Shown piece by piece: positions 1 through 8,163 of a stretch of DNA of 61,990 bases. The stretch is from Flavobacterium sp. UBA7680 (GTDB taxonomy: Bacteria > Bacteroidota > Bacteroidia > Flavobacteriales > Flavobacteriaceae). A program made the translations under genes and the position numbers. The notes beneath the pieces are model-generated. The model was not told where the DNA came from. It was given only the letters and a program-made list of their open reading frames with translations, and did no database searches. Location of the stretch: positions 1 through 61,990 of the forward strand of contig NZ_DLHA01000023.1 of the NCBI RefSeq assembly GCF_002482975.1, in the 5' to 3' direction. Numbering within the stretch: position 1 is the first letter of the stretch; every line of letters begins with the position of its first letter.

Positions 1-9
1 ACATAAAAA

Positions 10-1164
10 TTAACTTTTTATCAACCCGTTAACAAATTTAGTATTTTTATTTAAATAAAAATCTGCTTTTTGGTTCATTTTCGGAATATTAAGATAATCA
101 TCAGAATAAACAGCTTCATTTCCGTCGTATTCATAATGACCAAAATAATTTTCCAATTCGCCTGCTTCTACTATATAAGCATTAAAATGAATCTTATTTT
201 CAATCAATTCTTCTTTGTATTGTGCGACAAAATTCGTAATAATTTCGATACCATCATAATTTATTTTGATATTTTTATACATAAAATCATAAAAAACGAC
301 TTTATTTTGTGAAATATTCAAATAATCAGAAATTCTATTGACAACTAAATCGTTTTCGTTTATGAGTTTAAAGCCCGAAATTAGTGAGAAAAATATGTAT
401 TTTCTAGTAATTTCCCTTTCGTAATCGTTAGGAAAATGCCCAGCTTCAAACAATATAGTAGGTACTCCTAAAAACTGAAAAGTATCTCCTATACAGTTTA
501 TATTGAATGAATCGTCAAATCTTCCTACTTGTCCAGGAATATATTTTTGCAATTCATCGTTAATTCCGGCAATTAAATTGATCGCTTTTTGTCTGTTTTC
601 ATTCACTTCTCTTTCTTCATTATAGGACGGAGCTAAAAAAGAGACAGTTGCAGGCTTACCAGTATCGCCAGCACCAAAAATAGTGCGCTGATCGTGCAGA
701 TTAAAGCAGTAGTGAGGCTTAAAAGTTTCAAAAACTTCTCTTAAAACGTTACTTTCAGGTTGTGTCAGGTTTTGAGAATCGCGATTTAAGTCAATTTTAT
801 TTGCATTTTCGCGTGTATAAAGCCTTGCGCCGTCAGGATTTAAAATAGGAATGGCATAAAATGTAAATGTAGATAGCATTTTTTCAGCAAAATCAGATTT
901 GCTGTTTAATACATTAATAAAGTCAAAAAGCGCTTTAGTTGTGGTACTTTCATTTCCATGCATTTGAGACCATAAATAGATACGTGTCTTTCCGGTTCCA
1001 ATTTCGTAACTATATATAGGTTCTCCTAAAACAGATTTTCCAATAACCTTAACTTGATTATTAGTATTTAGTTTGTCTAATAAAGGTTGAATATGATCTA
1101 AAGTCAGGTATCTTCCTTCTATTGACTGCTCTTTGTATTGGTTAAATAATTCTTCTAAATTCAT
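10..1164 (-). CDS. M14-family zinc carboxypeptidase-like protein
   Basis: Complete 384-residue protein of the M14 (carboxypeptidase A-like) metallopeptidase family. The first zinc motif HxxE is at about H69-E72 (MHGNES) and a later His lies in NLHDQ near residue 158. A Glu in ILFEAGH near residue 240 is the candidate general base. No signal peptide is visible, so it is probably cytoplasmic and may trim peptides or amidated conjugates; the substrate cannot be inferred. It is transcribed divergently from the XRE regulator, and its promoter is covered by two palindromes of the kind also found in front of that regulator, so regulation by it is likely. Family assignment is firm; physiological role is unknown. 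Confidence 0.85.
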   Translation of the reverse strand: MNLEELFNQYKEQSIEGRYLTLDHIQPLLDKLNTNNQVKVIGKSVLGEPIYSYEIGTGKTRIYLWSQMHGNESTTTKALFDFINVLNSKSDFAEKMLSTFTFYAIPILNPDGARLYTRENANKIDLNRDSQNLTQPESNVLREVFETFKPHYCFNLHDQRTIFGAGDTGKPATVSFLAPSYNEEREVNENRQKAINLIAGINDELQKYIPGQVGRFDDSFNINCIGDTFQFLGVPTILFEAGHFPNDYEREITRKYIFFSLISGFKLINENDLVVNRISDYLNISQNKVVFYDFMYKNIKINYDGIEIITNFVAQYKEELIENKIHFNAYIVEAGELENYFGHYEYDGNEAVYSDDYLNIPKMNQKADFYLNKNTKFVNGLIKS

Positions 1165-1476
1165 TGTGTTTTGATTAGTTTACAAAAGTAAACATCTTTA
1201 TTTTTACAATTGTAAACAATAAAAAATAAAGAGAATTTAGAAATGTAAACAGATTTATTAGCTTATATTAATGATTCCCGTGAAATACAGTTAACAATTG
1301 TTATTACTTTAAGTAAAAAATATGAATGCATTATATTTCAATAAGTTACACACTATTATATGAAGTTAAAATTAAACAATAAACACTTAATTTGAACAAT
1401 TTACAACTGTAAAATTGTATTATCAAATCTTTTTAGTTACATTTGTAAACATGTCTAATTTAAATTAGAATTTACA
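1165..1476. promoter_or_regulatory. Divergent control region with five TTTAC-N4-GTAAA palindromes
   Basis: This 312-base spacer holds no gene. It carries 16-bp palindromes of the form (G/A)TTTAC-N4-GTAAA(C/A) at 1178-1193, 1202-1217, 1399-1414 and 1435-1450 (the last with a weaker left arm), and a fifth at 1470-1485 runs over the start codon of the XRE gene. A lone GTAAAC half-site is at 1245-1250. On the minus strand a TAnnTTTG element (complement of 1183-1190) sits inside the first palindrome, and a TTG lies 16 bp upstream inside the second. On the plus strand TACATTTG (1438-1445) sits inside the fourth. The regulator would therefore shut off both promoters. The sites are seen directly; the binding protein is inferred from position. 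Confidence 0.75.
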
Positions 1477-1935
1477 ATGGTAAACATCGATGATTTTGTA
1501 AAAAGACTGGAAATTATACTGGATTATTACGGATTAAACGCTTCTTCTTTTGCAGACAAAATTGGTGTGCAACGTTCCAGTATGTCTCACCTACTCTCTG
1601 GAAGAAACAAACCAAGTCTTGATTTTGTAATGAAAATTTTGGATGTTTTTCCCGAAGTAGATTTATATTGGATTCTAGTTGGAAAAGGAAATTTTCCAAA
1701 ATCAGAAAATGAAACTGTCTCAAATTTTCAAAATACAAATTCAGACTCCCCTTCTTCATCAACCGAAAATTATTCCGGAGAAGATTTATTTACTCCGATA
1801 ATTAACGAAGAAAATAAATCTCCTATTAAAAATTTGATAGAGACCAAAAAATCAAATTTGAGTTTTGAAGAAGACGAAATTGAGAAAATTGTAATTTTCT
1901 ACAAAAATGGAACTTTTAAAGCTTATGTACCATAG
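1477..1935 (+). CDS. XRE-family helix-turn-helix transcriptional regulator
   Basis: 152-residue regulator. Residues about 6-66 form a lambda-repressor-like (XRE) DNA-binding domain, with the recognition region around GVQRSSMSHLLSGRNKPSLD. The rest is a polar Ser/Asn/Glu-rich linker and a short C-terminal segment ending in EKIVIFYKNGTFKAYVP. No peptidase or ligand-binding domain is recognisable. An earlier ATG at 1451 hits a stop after five codons, so 1477 is the start. Three copies of the palindrome described for the upstream spacer lie just ahead of or over this start, which suggests tight autorepression. The divergent M14 peptidase gene is the obvious second target. Confidence 0.85.
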   Translation: MVNIDDFVKRLEIILDYYGLNASSFADKIGVQRSSMSHLLSGRNKPSLDFVMKILDVFPEVDLYWILVGKGNFPKSENETVSNFQNTNSDSPSSSTENYSGEDLFTPIINEENKSPIKNLIETKKSNLSFEEDEIEKIVIFYKNGTFKAYVP

Positions 1936-2018
1936 CTCGAAAATTTCGCGTATTTGAAATTTTTTTAAAATAATTTTCATTTAAGGGATTCTCACGAATC
2001 TCAAAAAACATCAAAATT

Positions 2019-2570
2019 TTAGACTTGAATTCCATTTTCAGGAATTTTTCCTAAAACACCTTTATAATGTTGTTTTAAAATTTCCCAATCAGCTTCATAA
2101 TTTCCTGTCGGATAAAATGGCTTTCCTAGATTCACTTCTTTTTTGCCCCAATCAAAAGCAACAGGAACAATTGGCACATTTGCTTTAAGCGCTATATAAT
2201 AAAATCCGGTTTTAATTTCGGTTACTCCTTTTCGTGTTCCCTCAGGCGCAACAGCCAAACGGAAAACTTCTTTACGATCAAAAATAGCAGCAATAGAATC
2301 TACTTTATTTAATCCGCCAGTACGATCAAGCGGTTCGCCGCCCACATTTCTGAAATAATAACCAAACGGAAACTTGAATAATTCTTTCTTTCCAACCCAG
2401 TTCATCTGCAAGCCGGAAATTCCGCGGGTAAAAAGACCAATATAAAAATCATGATTACTGGTATGCGGCATAACCATTAATATACATTTTTTCACTTCGG
2501 CATTTTCTATTCCTACTATCTTCCAGCCCATTAGCTTAAAAAAGATAAATTTGTATAGTCTTTTCTTCAT
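2019..2570 (-). CDS. 1-acyl-sn-glycerol-3-phosphate acyltransferase-like protein
   Basis: Member of the PlsC/LPLAT acyltransferase superfamily. From the Met chosen at 2570 it is 183 residues. It has the catalytic HX4D box as HTSNHD (H36-D41) and the EGTR box as PEGTRKG (about 109-115). The frame is open further upstream, but those codons would overlap the divergent gene at 2637, so the internal Met starting MKKRLYKF is preferred. The protein is short and lacks a clear membrane helix, so it is probably peripheral to the inner membrane and acts in phospholipid or lipid A-type acyl transfer. The acyl acceptor cannot be told from sequence. Confidence 0.8.
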   Translation of the reverse strand: MKKRLYKFIFFKLMGWKIVGIENAEVKKCILMVMPHTSNHDFYIGLFTRGISGLQMNWVGKKELFKFPFGYYFRNVGGEPLDRTGGLNKVDSIAAIFDRKEVFRLAVAPEGTRKGVTEIKTGFYYIALKANVPIVPVAFDWGKKEVNLGKPFYPTGNYEADWEILKQHYKGVLGKIPENGIQV

Positions 2571-2636
2571 TAAAATTTGATATTTCTTGCAAAATAAAAG
2601 ATTTAAAATGGTATTTTTGAGTAAAAGCATTACAAA

Positions 2637-3302
2637 ATGATCCAAAAATTATTCAGTTATCTCTATCCAATTAAAATCTTCAAAAAAAAATCGGCCCGAA
2701 GTAAAGTAATCGAAGTTACCTGGGCAAATGGAGAGCTGGTTTTAGATTCTGAAAACACAAATTACTCTTACGGAAGTTTACAGCGTATATTAAGGTACGG
2801 CCTTCGAAATATTGGTTATGAAAAGGTATTAGAAATGGAACATATTCTCGTTCTGGGCGTTGCCGGCGGAAGCGTAATTAAAACTCTTGTTGACGAAATT
2901 AACTATAAAGGTAAAATTACCGGAGTTGAAATCGATCCTGAAATGATTCAAATTGCCAATCAGTATTTTAACTTAAACGAGATCAAACAGCTTGAAATTA
3001 TTATTGATGATGCTTTTGAATTTGTTTTAAAAACAAAAGATCGCTACGATTTAATAATTATTGATATTTTTGAAGATACTAATATGCCAAACTTTTTGTT
3101 CGAAAAGTTTTTTAGCGAACGGGTTTGTTTTCTTCTCAAAGATCAGGGCTTCATTTTATTTAATACCATGATTCTAGATGAAGCGCATAATATTCGCAAC
3201 AGAAAATACATTACAGAAATAAACGCACAATTATTTACTTCAAAAATGCTGCCCCGCATAGAAGTTCATAATGAATTAATAATAATCGAAAAAGTAGCTT
3301 AA
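2637..3302 (+). CDS. Spermidine synthase-like SAM-dependent methyltransferase-fold protein
   Basis: 221-residue Rossmann protein of the spermidine synthase family. The nucleotide-binding loop is LVLGVAGGSV (71-80), the acidic end of strand beta2 is GVEIDPEMI (96-104), and the later acidic motifs are IDDAFEF (123-129) and DLIIIDIFED (138-147). The N-terminal beta domain of true spermidine synthases is reduced, so aminopropyl transfer is not assured; a fused-membrane or methyltransferase-like role is possible. A TAnnTTTG element (2612-2619) lies 18 bp before the start. It begins the forward run that continues with the M23 peptidase 11 bp downstream. Confidence 0.7.
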   Translation: MIQKLFSYLYPIKIFKKKSARSKVIEVTWANGELVLDSENTNYSYGSLQRILRYGLRNIGYEKVLEMEHILVLGVAGGSVIKTLVDEINYKGKITGVEIDPEMIQIANQYFNLNEIKQLEIIIDDAFEFVLKTKDRYDLIIIDIFEDTNMPNFLFEKFFSERVCFLLKDQGFILFNTMILDEAHNIRNRKYITEINAQLFTSKMLPRIEVHNELIIIEKVA

Positions 3303-3313
3303 ATTTAATTTTT

Positions 3314-3991
3314 ATGAAATCCCTTGTATCTATATTAAAAGCCTTACCACCTACTAAAGTCATTGATGCCTCTATTGATTTTTCAAAATATCTTCCTTTA
3401 GATTTATCCGTAACCAATACCGATTTAGTCGAAAGTAAACCCGAAACGTCTACAGAATTTGAACGTTTTATTTTTGATTATCTGGCCGATAATAATGCAG
3501 AAGTTGCCTATGGCGGTTATATCGAAGGCCGTAACTTATATAAAAGGAGCACCATTTTTAAAAATGATTCTGTTCCGGAAAGAAATATTCACATTGGCCT
3601 TGATTTATGGGCAAAAGTTGATACTGCAGTTTTAGCTCCGCTTGACGGAAAGGTTCACAGTTTTCAAAATAACCAAGGTTTAGGAGATTACGGGCCAACC
3701 ATAATATTAGAGCATGAAGTAGAAAACGAGAAATTTTATACTTTATACGGACATTTATCGTTAGAAAGTATAGAAAACCTTACCGTTGGGACAATTTTTA
3801 AGAAAGGCGAACAAATTGCAGCTTTAGGAAATTCAACTGTTAACGGAGATTATGCTCCTCATGTTCACTTTCAGATTATAAAAAACTTAGAAGACAAATG
3901 GGGCGATTATCCCGGTGTCTGCAATACAAATGATTTAAATTTTTATATAGAAAATTGCCCCGACCCAAACTTATTATTAAAAATAACTTAA
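3314..3991 (+). CDS. M23-family (LytM-type) metallopeptidase without signal peptide
   Basis: 225 residues ending in a complete LytM domain. The zinc ligands HxxxD (H93-D97, HIGLD), a second His in LYGHL (H147) and HVH (H183, H185) are all present, so the enzyme should be active on a Gly- or D-amino-acid-containing peptide. Unusually for a cell-wall hydrolase, the N-terminus shows neither a signal sequence nor a membrane helix, and about 90 polar residues precede the domain. It lies 11 bp after the methyltransferase-like gene and directly abuts the lipoprotein gene that follows, which supports one operon. Substrate unknown. Confidence 0.8.
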   Translation: MKSLVSILKALPPTKVIDASIDFSKYLPLDLSVTNTDLVESKPETSTEFERFIFDYLADNNAEVAYGGYIEGRNLYKRSTIFKNDSVPERNIHIGLDLWAKVDTAVLAPLDGKVHSFQNNQGLGDYGPTIILEHEVENEKFYTLYGHLSLESIENLTVGTIFKKGEQIAALGNSTVNGDYAPHVHFQIIKNLEDKWGDYPGVCNTNDLNFYIENCPDPNLLLKIT

Positions 3992-4474
3992 ATGATTATG
4001 AAGAAAGCGGGATTGATTATATGTTTGTTGTTATTAATTGGATGTAAATCGAAAACTGTAAGTAGAGATACGGAAGATTTAAAAATTAAAAAAGTTTCTA
4101 ACGCCGATATTAGTTCAGAACAGCAGCGAAAAGCGTATGAATTAGGCAAAAGAGTTTTAGAAACCTGTAATACATCAAAGTTTAAACCTTTTAATGAAAC
4201 CGAAGTTACTCAGTCTGTTAGAGAAAATACGACCGAAGAGCGATTGACTAAAACCTGTACCAGATTTAGACAATATTATGGAAGTTTTATTGATTTAAAA
4301 TTAGATGGCGTTTACAAAACCAAACAAGAAGTAATTTACCGCTATCATGCTATATACAGTAAAAAAGTGGCAAACAAAGAACTTCGTATTTTTGTAAATG
4401 AAGAGAACTTAATATCTGCCATTAAATCAATGGATTGGGATGAAAAGTTTGACGCAAAAGTAGCCGAACAATAA
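3992..4474 (+). CDS. Putative lipoprotein, unknown function
   Basis: 160 residues starting immediately after the stop of the M23 gene. The true Met may be the third residue (3998), giving MKKAGLIICLLLLIGC, a classic lipoprotein signal with lipobox LIGC (Cys18 counted from 3992). The mature part is Lys/Glu-rich with two Cys (ETCNTSKFK and TKTCTRF) and no domain I recognise. It is probably anchored on a membrane and facing the periplasm. It sits between the peptidase and a small secreted protein in the same operon. Confidence 0.7.
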   Translation: MIMKKAGLIICLLLLIGCKSKTVSRDTEDLKIKKVSNADISSEQQRKAYELGKRVLETCNTSKFKPFNETEVTQSVRENTTEERLTKTCTRFRQYYGSFIDLKLDGVYKTKQEVIYRYHAIYSKKVANKELRIFVNEENLISAIKSMDWDEKFDAKVAEQ

Positions 4475-4485
4475 AGTAACTATAT

Positions 4486-5010
4486 ATGAAATTAAAATTG
4501 CCTCTTCTTTTATTACTGTTTATTTCAATCTTTGCAAATGCGCAGCAAACCATGAGTGTAAAAGGATCTCAGCCTTTTCCGGCAACGCAGGAATATACTT
4601 TTATCTGCGAAAAATATGCTTTTACGGGCGAAGCCAACATTCAGATTGCAAAAACAGATAAAGGCGGCATTTTAAAAATCACAATTGCAACTTCAAATGA
4701 TAAAGCGAAAATTGCCGGAGGTCTTTATGTAGATTTGGCTAATGCCGATGTTATTGCCTGCACAGACAAAAACGTAAAAGAATCATCCGAAGGAAAAACA
4801 ACAGCGTACTATTACTTTACTCCTGCTGAGTTTGCCAAACTTAAAAAAAATGATATTTACGCTGTTCGATTTATCATAAACGGAGGTTCCAATACTTTTG
4901 GAAACGAAACCGGATATTTTACGGCGCACAACAAAAAGAATTATTTTTCAACGGCTTACGATAAATCTAAAAAGAGTTACGATACCGCAAAAGAAATTAG
5001 TGTTTTATAA
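4486..5010 (+). CDS. Secreted hypothetical protein
   Basis: 174 residues. The N-terminus MKLKLPLLLLLFISIFANAQ is a clear Sec signal with an AxA-type cleavage site before QTMSV. The mature protein is about 155 residues, predicted mainly beta (alternating hydrophobic stretches such as GILKITIATS and AVRFIINGG) and has two Cys. I do not recognise a family. It starts 11 bp after the lipoprotein gene, so it is probably co-transcribed. Confidence 0.7.
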   Translation: MKLKLPLLLLLFISIFANAQQTMSVKGSQPFPATQEYTFICEKYAFTGEANIQIAKTDKGGILKITIATSNDKAKIAGGLYVDLANADVIACTDKNVKESSEGKTTAYYYFTPAEFAKLKKNDIYAVRFIINGGSNTFGNETGYFTAHNKKNYFSTAYDKSKKSYDTAKEISVL

Positions 5011-5068
5011 ATACAATATTTTATATAATAAATCTTATATTTATAATTATATTCTAATTTCCAAATTT

Positions 5069-5539
5069 ATGACTCCCAACGAAGCTTTAATTACAAAGTT
5101 CTATACTGCTTTTGCCAATTCTGATTTTAAAACAATGGCTGAATGTTATCATCCAAAAATACATTTTATTGATCCGGCCTTTGGTTTATTAAAAGAAGAA
5201 CAAGTTTCGAAAATGTGGGAAATGCTGATTATACGAAGCAAAGGAAATCTTAAAATTGAATTCTTTGATGTAAAAGCCGATGAATTTACGGGTTCAGCAA
5301 AATGGGTCGCGGCTTATAATTTCAGCAAAACAAATCGTAACGTAATCAATAGAATTTCAGCAGAATTTGTTTTTCAAGATGGCTTAATCATCAAACACAC
5401 TGATAATTTTGATGTTTGGAAATGGTCAAAACAAGCATTTGGTCCAACCGGATATTTATTAGGCTGGACAGGTTTTTTTCATAAAAAGATCCAAGAACAA
5501 GCCTTACTTTCCCTTAAAAAATTCCAGGAATCTAAGTAA
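5069..5539 (+). CDS. NTF2/SnoaL-like family protein
   Basis: 156 residues from the Met at 5069 (MTPNEALITKFYTAF). The open frame extends back into the preceding gene, but those codons are low-complexity and overlap it. The protein shows the NTF2-like signature: an N-terminal helix pair with FYTAFANSDFKTMAECYHP, then a curved sheet including IDPAFG and SAEFVFQDGLIIKHTDNFD. Relatives include ketosteroid isomerase-like proteins, polyketide cyclases and many proteins of unknown role. Cytoplasmic; no specific substrate can be proposed. Confidence 0.75.
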   Translation: MTPNEALITKFYTAFANSDFKTMAECYHPKIHFIDPAFGLLKEEQVSKMWEMLIIRSKGNLKIEFFDVKADEFTGSAKWVAAYNFSKTNRNVINRISAEFVFQDGLIIKHTDNFDVWKWSKQAFGPTGYLLGWTGFFHKKIQEQALLSLKKFQESK

Positions 5540-5554
5540 TGTAGAAAAGCTTTT

Positions 5555-5807
5555 TTTAACGCAAAGTACGCTAAGTTTTTTTCGCAAAGTGTGCGAAGGT
5601 TTTGTTTTGTAAAAGTTTTTCAAGGTCTCAAAGTTTCGTTTGAGAATATCAAGTATAAAAGTAAGCCCGAGAGTTTTTAAAACTTTCGGGCTTTTACTTT
5701 ATTATGCATATATTTTAAAAACCAGCTTTGCGAACTTAAAAAACTTATTTTATACTAGAAATCTTTGTGCACTTTGCGAAAATTCCTTAGCGCTCTTTGC
5801 GTTAAAA
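5555..5807. repeat. Large inverted repeat of the ACGCAAAG intergenic family with central hairpin
   Basis: Left arm about 5555-5602 contains AACGCAAAGTACGCTAAG and CGCAAAGTGTGCGAAGG. The right arm, about 5762-5807, is the imperfect inverse (TTTGTGCACTTTGCG, TTAGCGCTCTTTGCGTTAA). The arms are about 160 bp apart and fill the gap between two convergent genes. No coding potential is evident. Confidence 0.75.
5658..5700. terminator. Bidirectional hairpin terminator
   Basis: A long stem pairs AAAGTAAGCCCGAGAGTTTT (5658-5677) with its near-perfect complement ending in CGGGCTTTTACTTT, with a tight loop around 5678-5680. It lies between the convergent NTF2-like gene and the class V aminotransferase gene, so it can serve both strands. 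Confidence 0.7.
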
Positions 5808-5829
5808 TTAAAAGTCACAGCAAAAAACA

Positions 5830-7317
5830 CTACAATTTAAACCAGCTCTTCACCAATTCATCTTCGAATGAAGTAGCATTTTTATGAACAAATTCATTAG
5901 TCTCTTTATTATAAGAATAATCTAAAGCCCACGTTTTATGGTTTTTAGCTAAGTCTATAATACTATTACAAACAAAAGCAATTTCTTCGTCAGTTGTAGT
6001 TGGGTGAATCGACATTCTAATCCATCCCGGTTTTTTGATTAAATCACCAATAGTAATTTCATTCACCAGTTTATTAGAAGTTTCCTGATCAACGTGCAGT
6101 AAATAATGGCCGTAAGTTCCCGCACAGCTGCATCCGCCGCGAGTTTGAACCCCAAATTTGTCATTCAATAATTTTACACCCAAATTAAAATGAAGATCCT
6201 CAATAAAAAAGGAGATTACACCCAAACGGTTTTTATGCTGTCCCGCTAAAATCTTAATATTTTCAACAGGATCTAACTGACTAAAAACAAAATCAACAAT
6301 TTCGTATTCGCGTTGCAAAATGTTTTGAATTCCCATTTCTTCCTTCAGCTCAATTGCCAAAGCGGTTTTAATAACCTGAAGAAACCCCGGAGTACCACCA
6401 TCTTCACGATCCTCGATATTATCAATATATTTATGTTCGCCCCACGGATTTGTCCAGCTAACCGTTCCTCCACCCGGACAATCCGGAATCATATTATTGT
6501 ATAATTTCTTATTGAAAATCAAAACTCCCGAAGTTCCAGGGCCGCCAAGAAATTTATGTGGAGAAAAGAAAATCGCATCAAGATAAGATTCCGAATCTGC
6601 AGGATGCATATCAATTTCTACATAAGGGCCAGAGCAGGCAAAATCTACAAAACAAACCCCGTTATACTGGTGCATTAATTTTGCCGCTTCATGAAAAGGC
6701 GTTTTTATACCTGTAACATTTGAGCAAGAAGTAATTGATGCAATTTTTATAGTTCTGTCGCTGTATTTCTGTAATAACAATTCTAAATTATCCAGACAAA
6801 ACAACCCTTTTTCACAAGATGGAATAATCTCAACATCAGCAATAGTTTCTAACCATGAGGTTTGATTAGAATGATGTTCCATATGAGAAATAAAAACAAT
6901 AGGCTTTTTTTCTGCTGGAACTGTGGTGAAATTTTTAAGGTTTTCAGGGATTTTCAAACCTAAAATCCGCTGAAATTTATTAATAACCCCAGTCATTCCG
7001 GTTCCATCCGTAATTAAAACATCATCTTCACTTGCATTGGTATGACGCTTAATTATATGTCTTGCGTGGTGATATGCCTTTGTCATGGCAGTACCAGACA
7101 CCGTAGTTTCAGTATGTGTATTGGCAACAAAAGGTCCAAATTGATTCAAAAGTTTCTCCTCAATTGGTCTGTACAGCCTTCCGCTGGCAGTCCAATCGGT
7201 GTAAACAATATTTTTTTTGCCAAAAGGTGACATAAATTCCTGATCTATGCCAACAATATGCTGTCTAAAATCCTGAAAATAAGTTTCTAGACTGATGGTA
7301 CTATTTTTGGTATTCAT
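5830..7317 (-). CDS. Class V aminotransferase, cysteine desulfurase-like (PLP-dependent)
   Basis: 495 residues, longer than the roughly 400 of SufS or NifS. The PLP lysine is in FFSPHKFLGG (about K255). A Cys-rich active loop TRGGCSCAGTYG near residues 390-401 resembles the sulfur-carrying cysteine loop of desulfurases. The C-terminal segment of about 80 residues is extra. No scaffold gene (sufU, iscU) is next to it, so it may be a stand-alone desulfurase or selenocysteine-lyase-like enzyme. A TAnnTTTG element on the minus strand (complement of 7340-7347) lies about 23 bp upstream of the start and probably marks its promoter. Confidence 0.8.
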   Translation of the reverse strand: MNTKNSTISLETYFQDFRQHIVGIDQEFMSPFGKKNIVYTDWTASGRLYRPIEEKLLNQFGPFVANTHTETTVSGTAMTKAYHHARHIIKRHTNASEDDVLITDGTGMTGVINKFQRILGLKIPENLKNFTTVPAEKKPIVFISHMEHHSNQTSWLETIADVEIIPSCEKGLFCLDNLELLLQKYSDRTIKIASITSCSNVTGIKTPFHEAAKLMHQYNGVCFVDFACSGPYVEIDMHPADSESYLDAIFFSPHKFLGGPGTSGVLIFNKKLYNNMIPDCPGGGTVSWTNPWGEHKYIDNIEDREDGGTPGFLQVIKTALAIELKEEMGIQNILQREYEIVDFVFSQLDPVENIKILAGQHKNRLGVISFFIEDLHFNLGVKLLNDKFGVQTRGGCSCAGTYGHYLLHVDQETSNKLVNEITIGDLIKKPGWIRMSIHPTTTDEEIAFVCNSIIDLAKNHKTWALDYSYNKETNEFVHKNATSFEDELVKSWFKL

Positions 7318-7502
7318 TTGTTGTGCCTGTGTTTAACTGCAAATATATCGCTTTTTTCTAAAATTGAGAATTTATCAATTCTAAACTTTAAACTTTAAGA
7401 AACCTTTTAATATCTTTAGTTAAATACCTCTTTTTTAGATAAATTATCATAATATTCTATCAGGTTAATAGGGCATGTAAACTTTAAGCTATTTTTACAT
7501 TT

Positions 7503-8036
7503 ATGGAAAATTTATCAACAGCCACTTTTGGTGGTGGATGTTTTTGGTGTGTAGAAGCTGTAATTCAGCGTTTAAAAGGAGTTGAGACAATCAAATCTGG
7601 ATTTTCAGATGGTTTTATAAAGAATCCTGCTTATCGGGAAGTATGTACAGGACGAACTGGTCATGCAGAAGTTATTCAGGTTACTTTTGATTCTGACATA
7701 ATTTCATATCATGATTTACTAACCGTTTTCATGACAAGCCATGATCCTACAACTTTAAATCGCCAGGGTGGCGACAACGGAACACAATATCGTTCGATAG
7801 TTTTGTATCATGACGAATCTCAAAAGGAAATCGCAGAAAAGGTTTTTGAAGAAGTTCAGCCTGTTTATGCAGATCCGATTGTTACGCAGTTAAAACCTTT
7901 TGAAGTGTTTTATGAAGCCGAAGATTATCATCAGGATTATTACAACAATAATCAAGAAGCAAGATATTGCCAGCTTGTAATCGACCCAAAAGTTCAAAAA
8001 CTTAAAAAAATGTATGCTGATAAATTGATTAGCTAA
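7503..8036 (+). CDS. msrA: Peptide-methionine (S)-S-oxide reductase MsrA
   Basis: 177 residues with the MsrA catalytic motif GGGCFWC (C13 nucleophile, C16) at the N-terminus and the typical body (TGHAEVIQVTFD, HDPTTLNRQGGDNGTQYRS, YHQDYY). It reduces the S-epimer of methionine sulfoxide in proteins or free Met, using thioredoxin. No signal peptide and no fused MsrB domain, so it is the cytoplasmic single-domain form. It is single-gene, followed by a palindromic repeat and selO. Confidence 0.95.
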   Translation: MENLSTATFGGGCFWCVEAVIQRLKGVETIKSGFSDGFIKNPAYREVCTGRTGHAEVIQVTFDSDIISYHDLLTVFMTSHDPTTLNRQGGDNGTQYRSIVLYHDESQKEIAEKVFEEVQPVYADPIVTQLKPFEVFYEAEDYHQDYYNNNQEARYCQLVIDPKVQKLKKMYADKLIS

Positions 8037-8044
8037 AAAAAATA

Positions 8045-8145
8045 GGCCACAGATTTCACGGATTAAAATGATTTTTGTGTATTCTCTGTGAATATGAATT
8101 TACACAGATTTAAAAAAATCCGTTTAATCTGTGTAATCTGTGGCC
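8045..8145. repeat. Inverted repeat of the GCCACAGATTNCAC family
   Basis: Left arm starts GGCCACAGATTTCACGGATT at 8045 and the right arm ends in TAATCTGTGTAATCTGTGGCC at 8145. The arms fold into an imperfect hairpin of about 100 bases. The same element recurs at 31731-31840, and a half copy lies at about 15514-15540. Confidence 0.85.
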
Positions 8146-8163
8146 CAATATATAAAAACTCAA

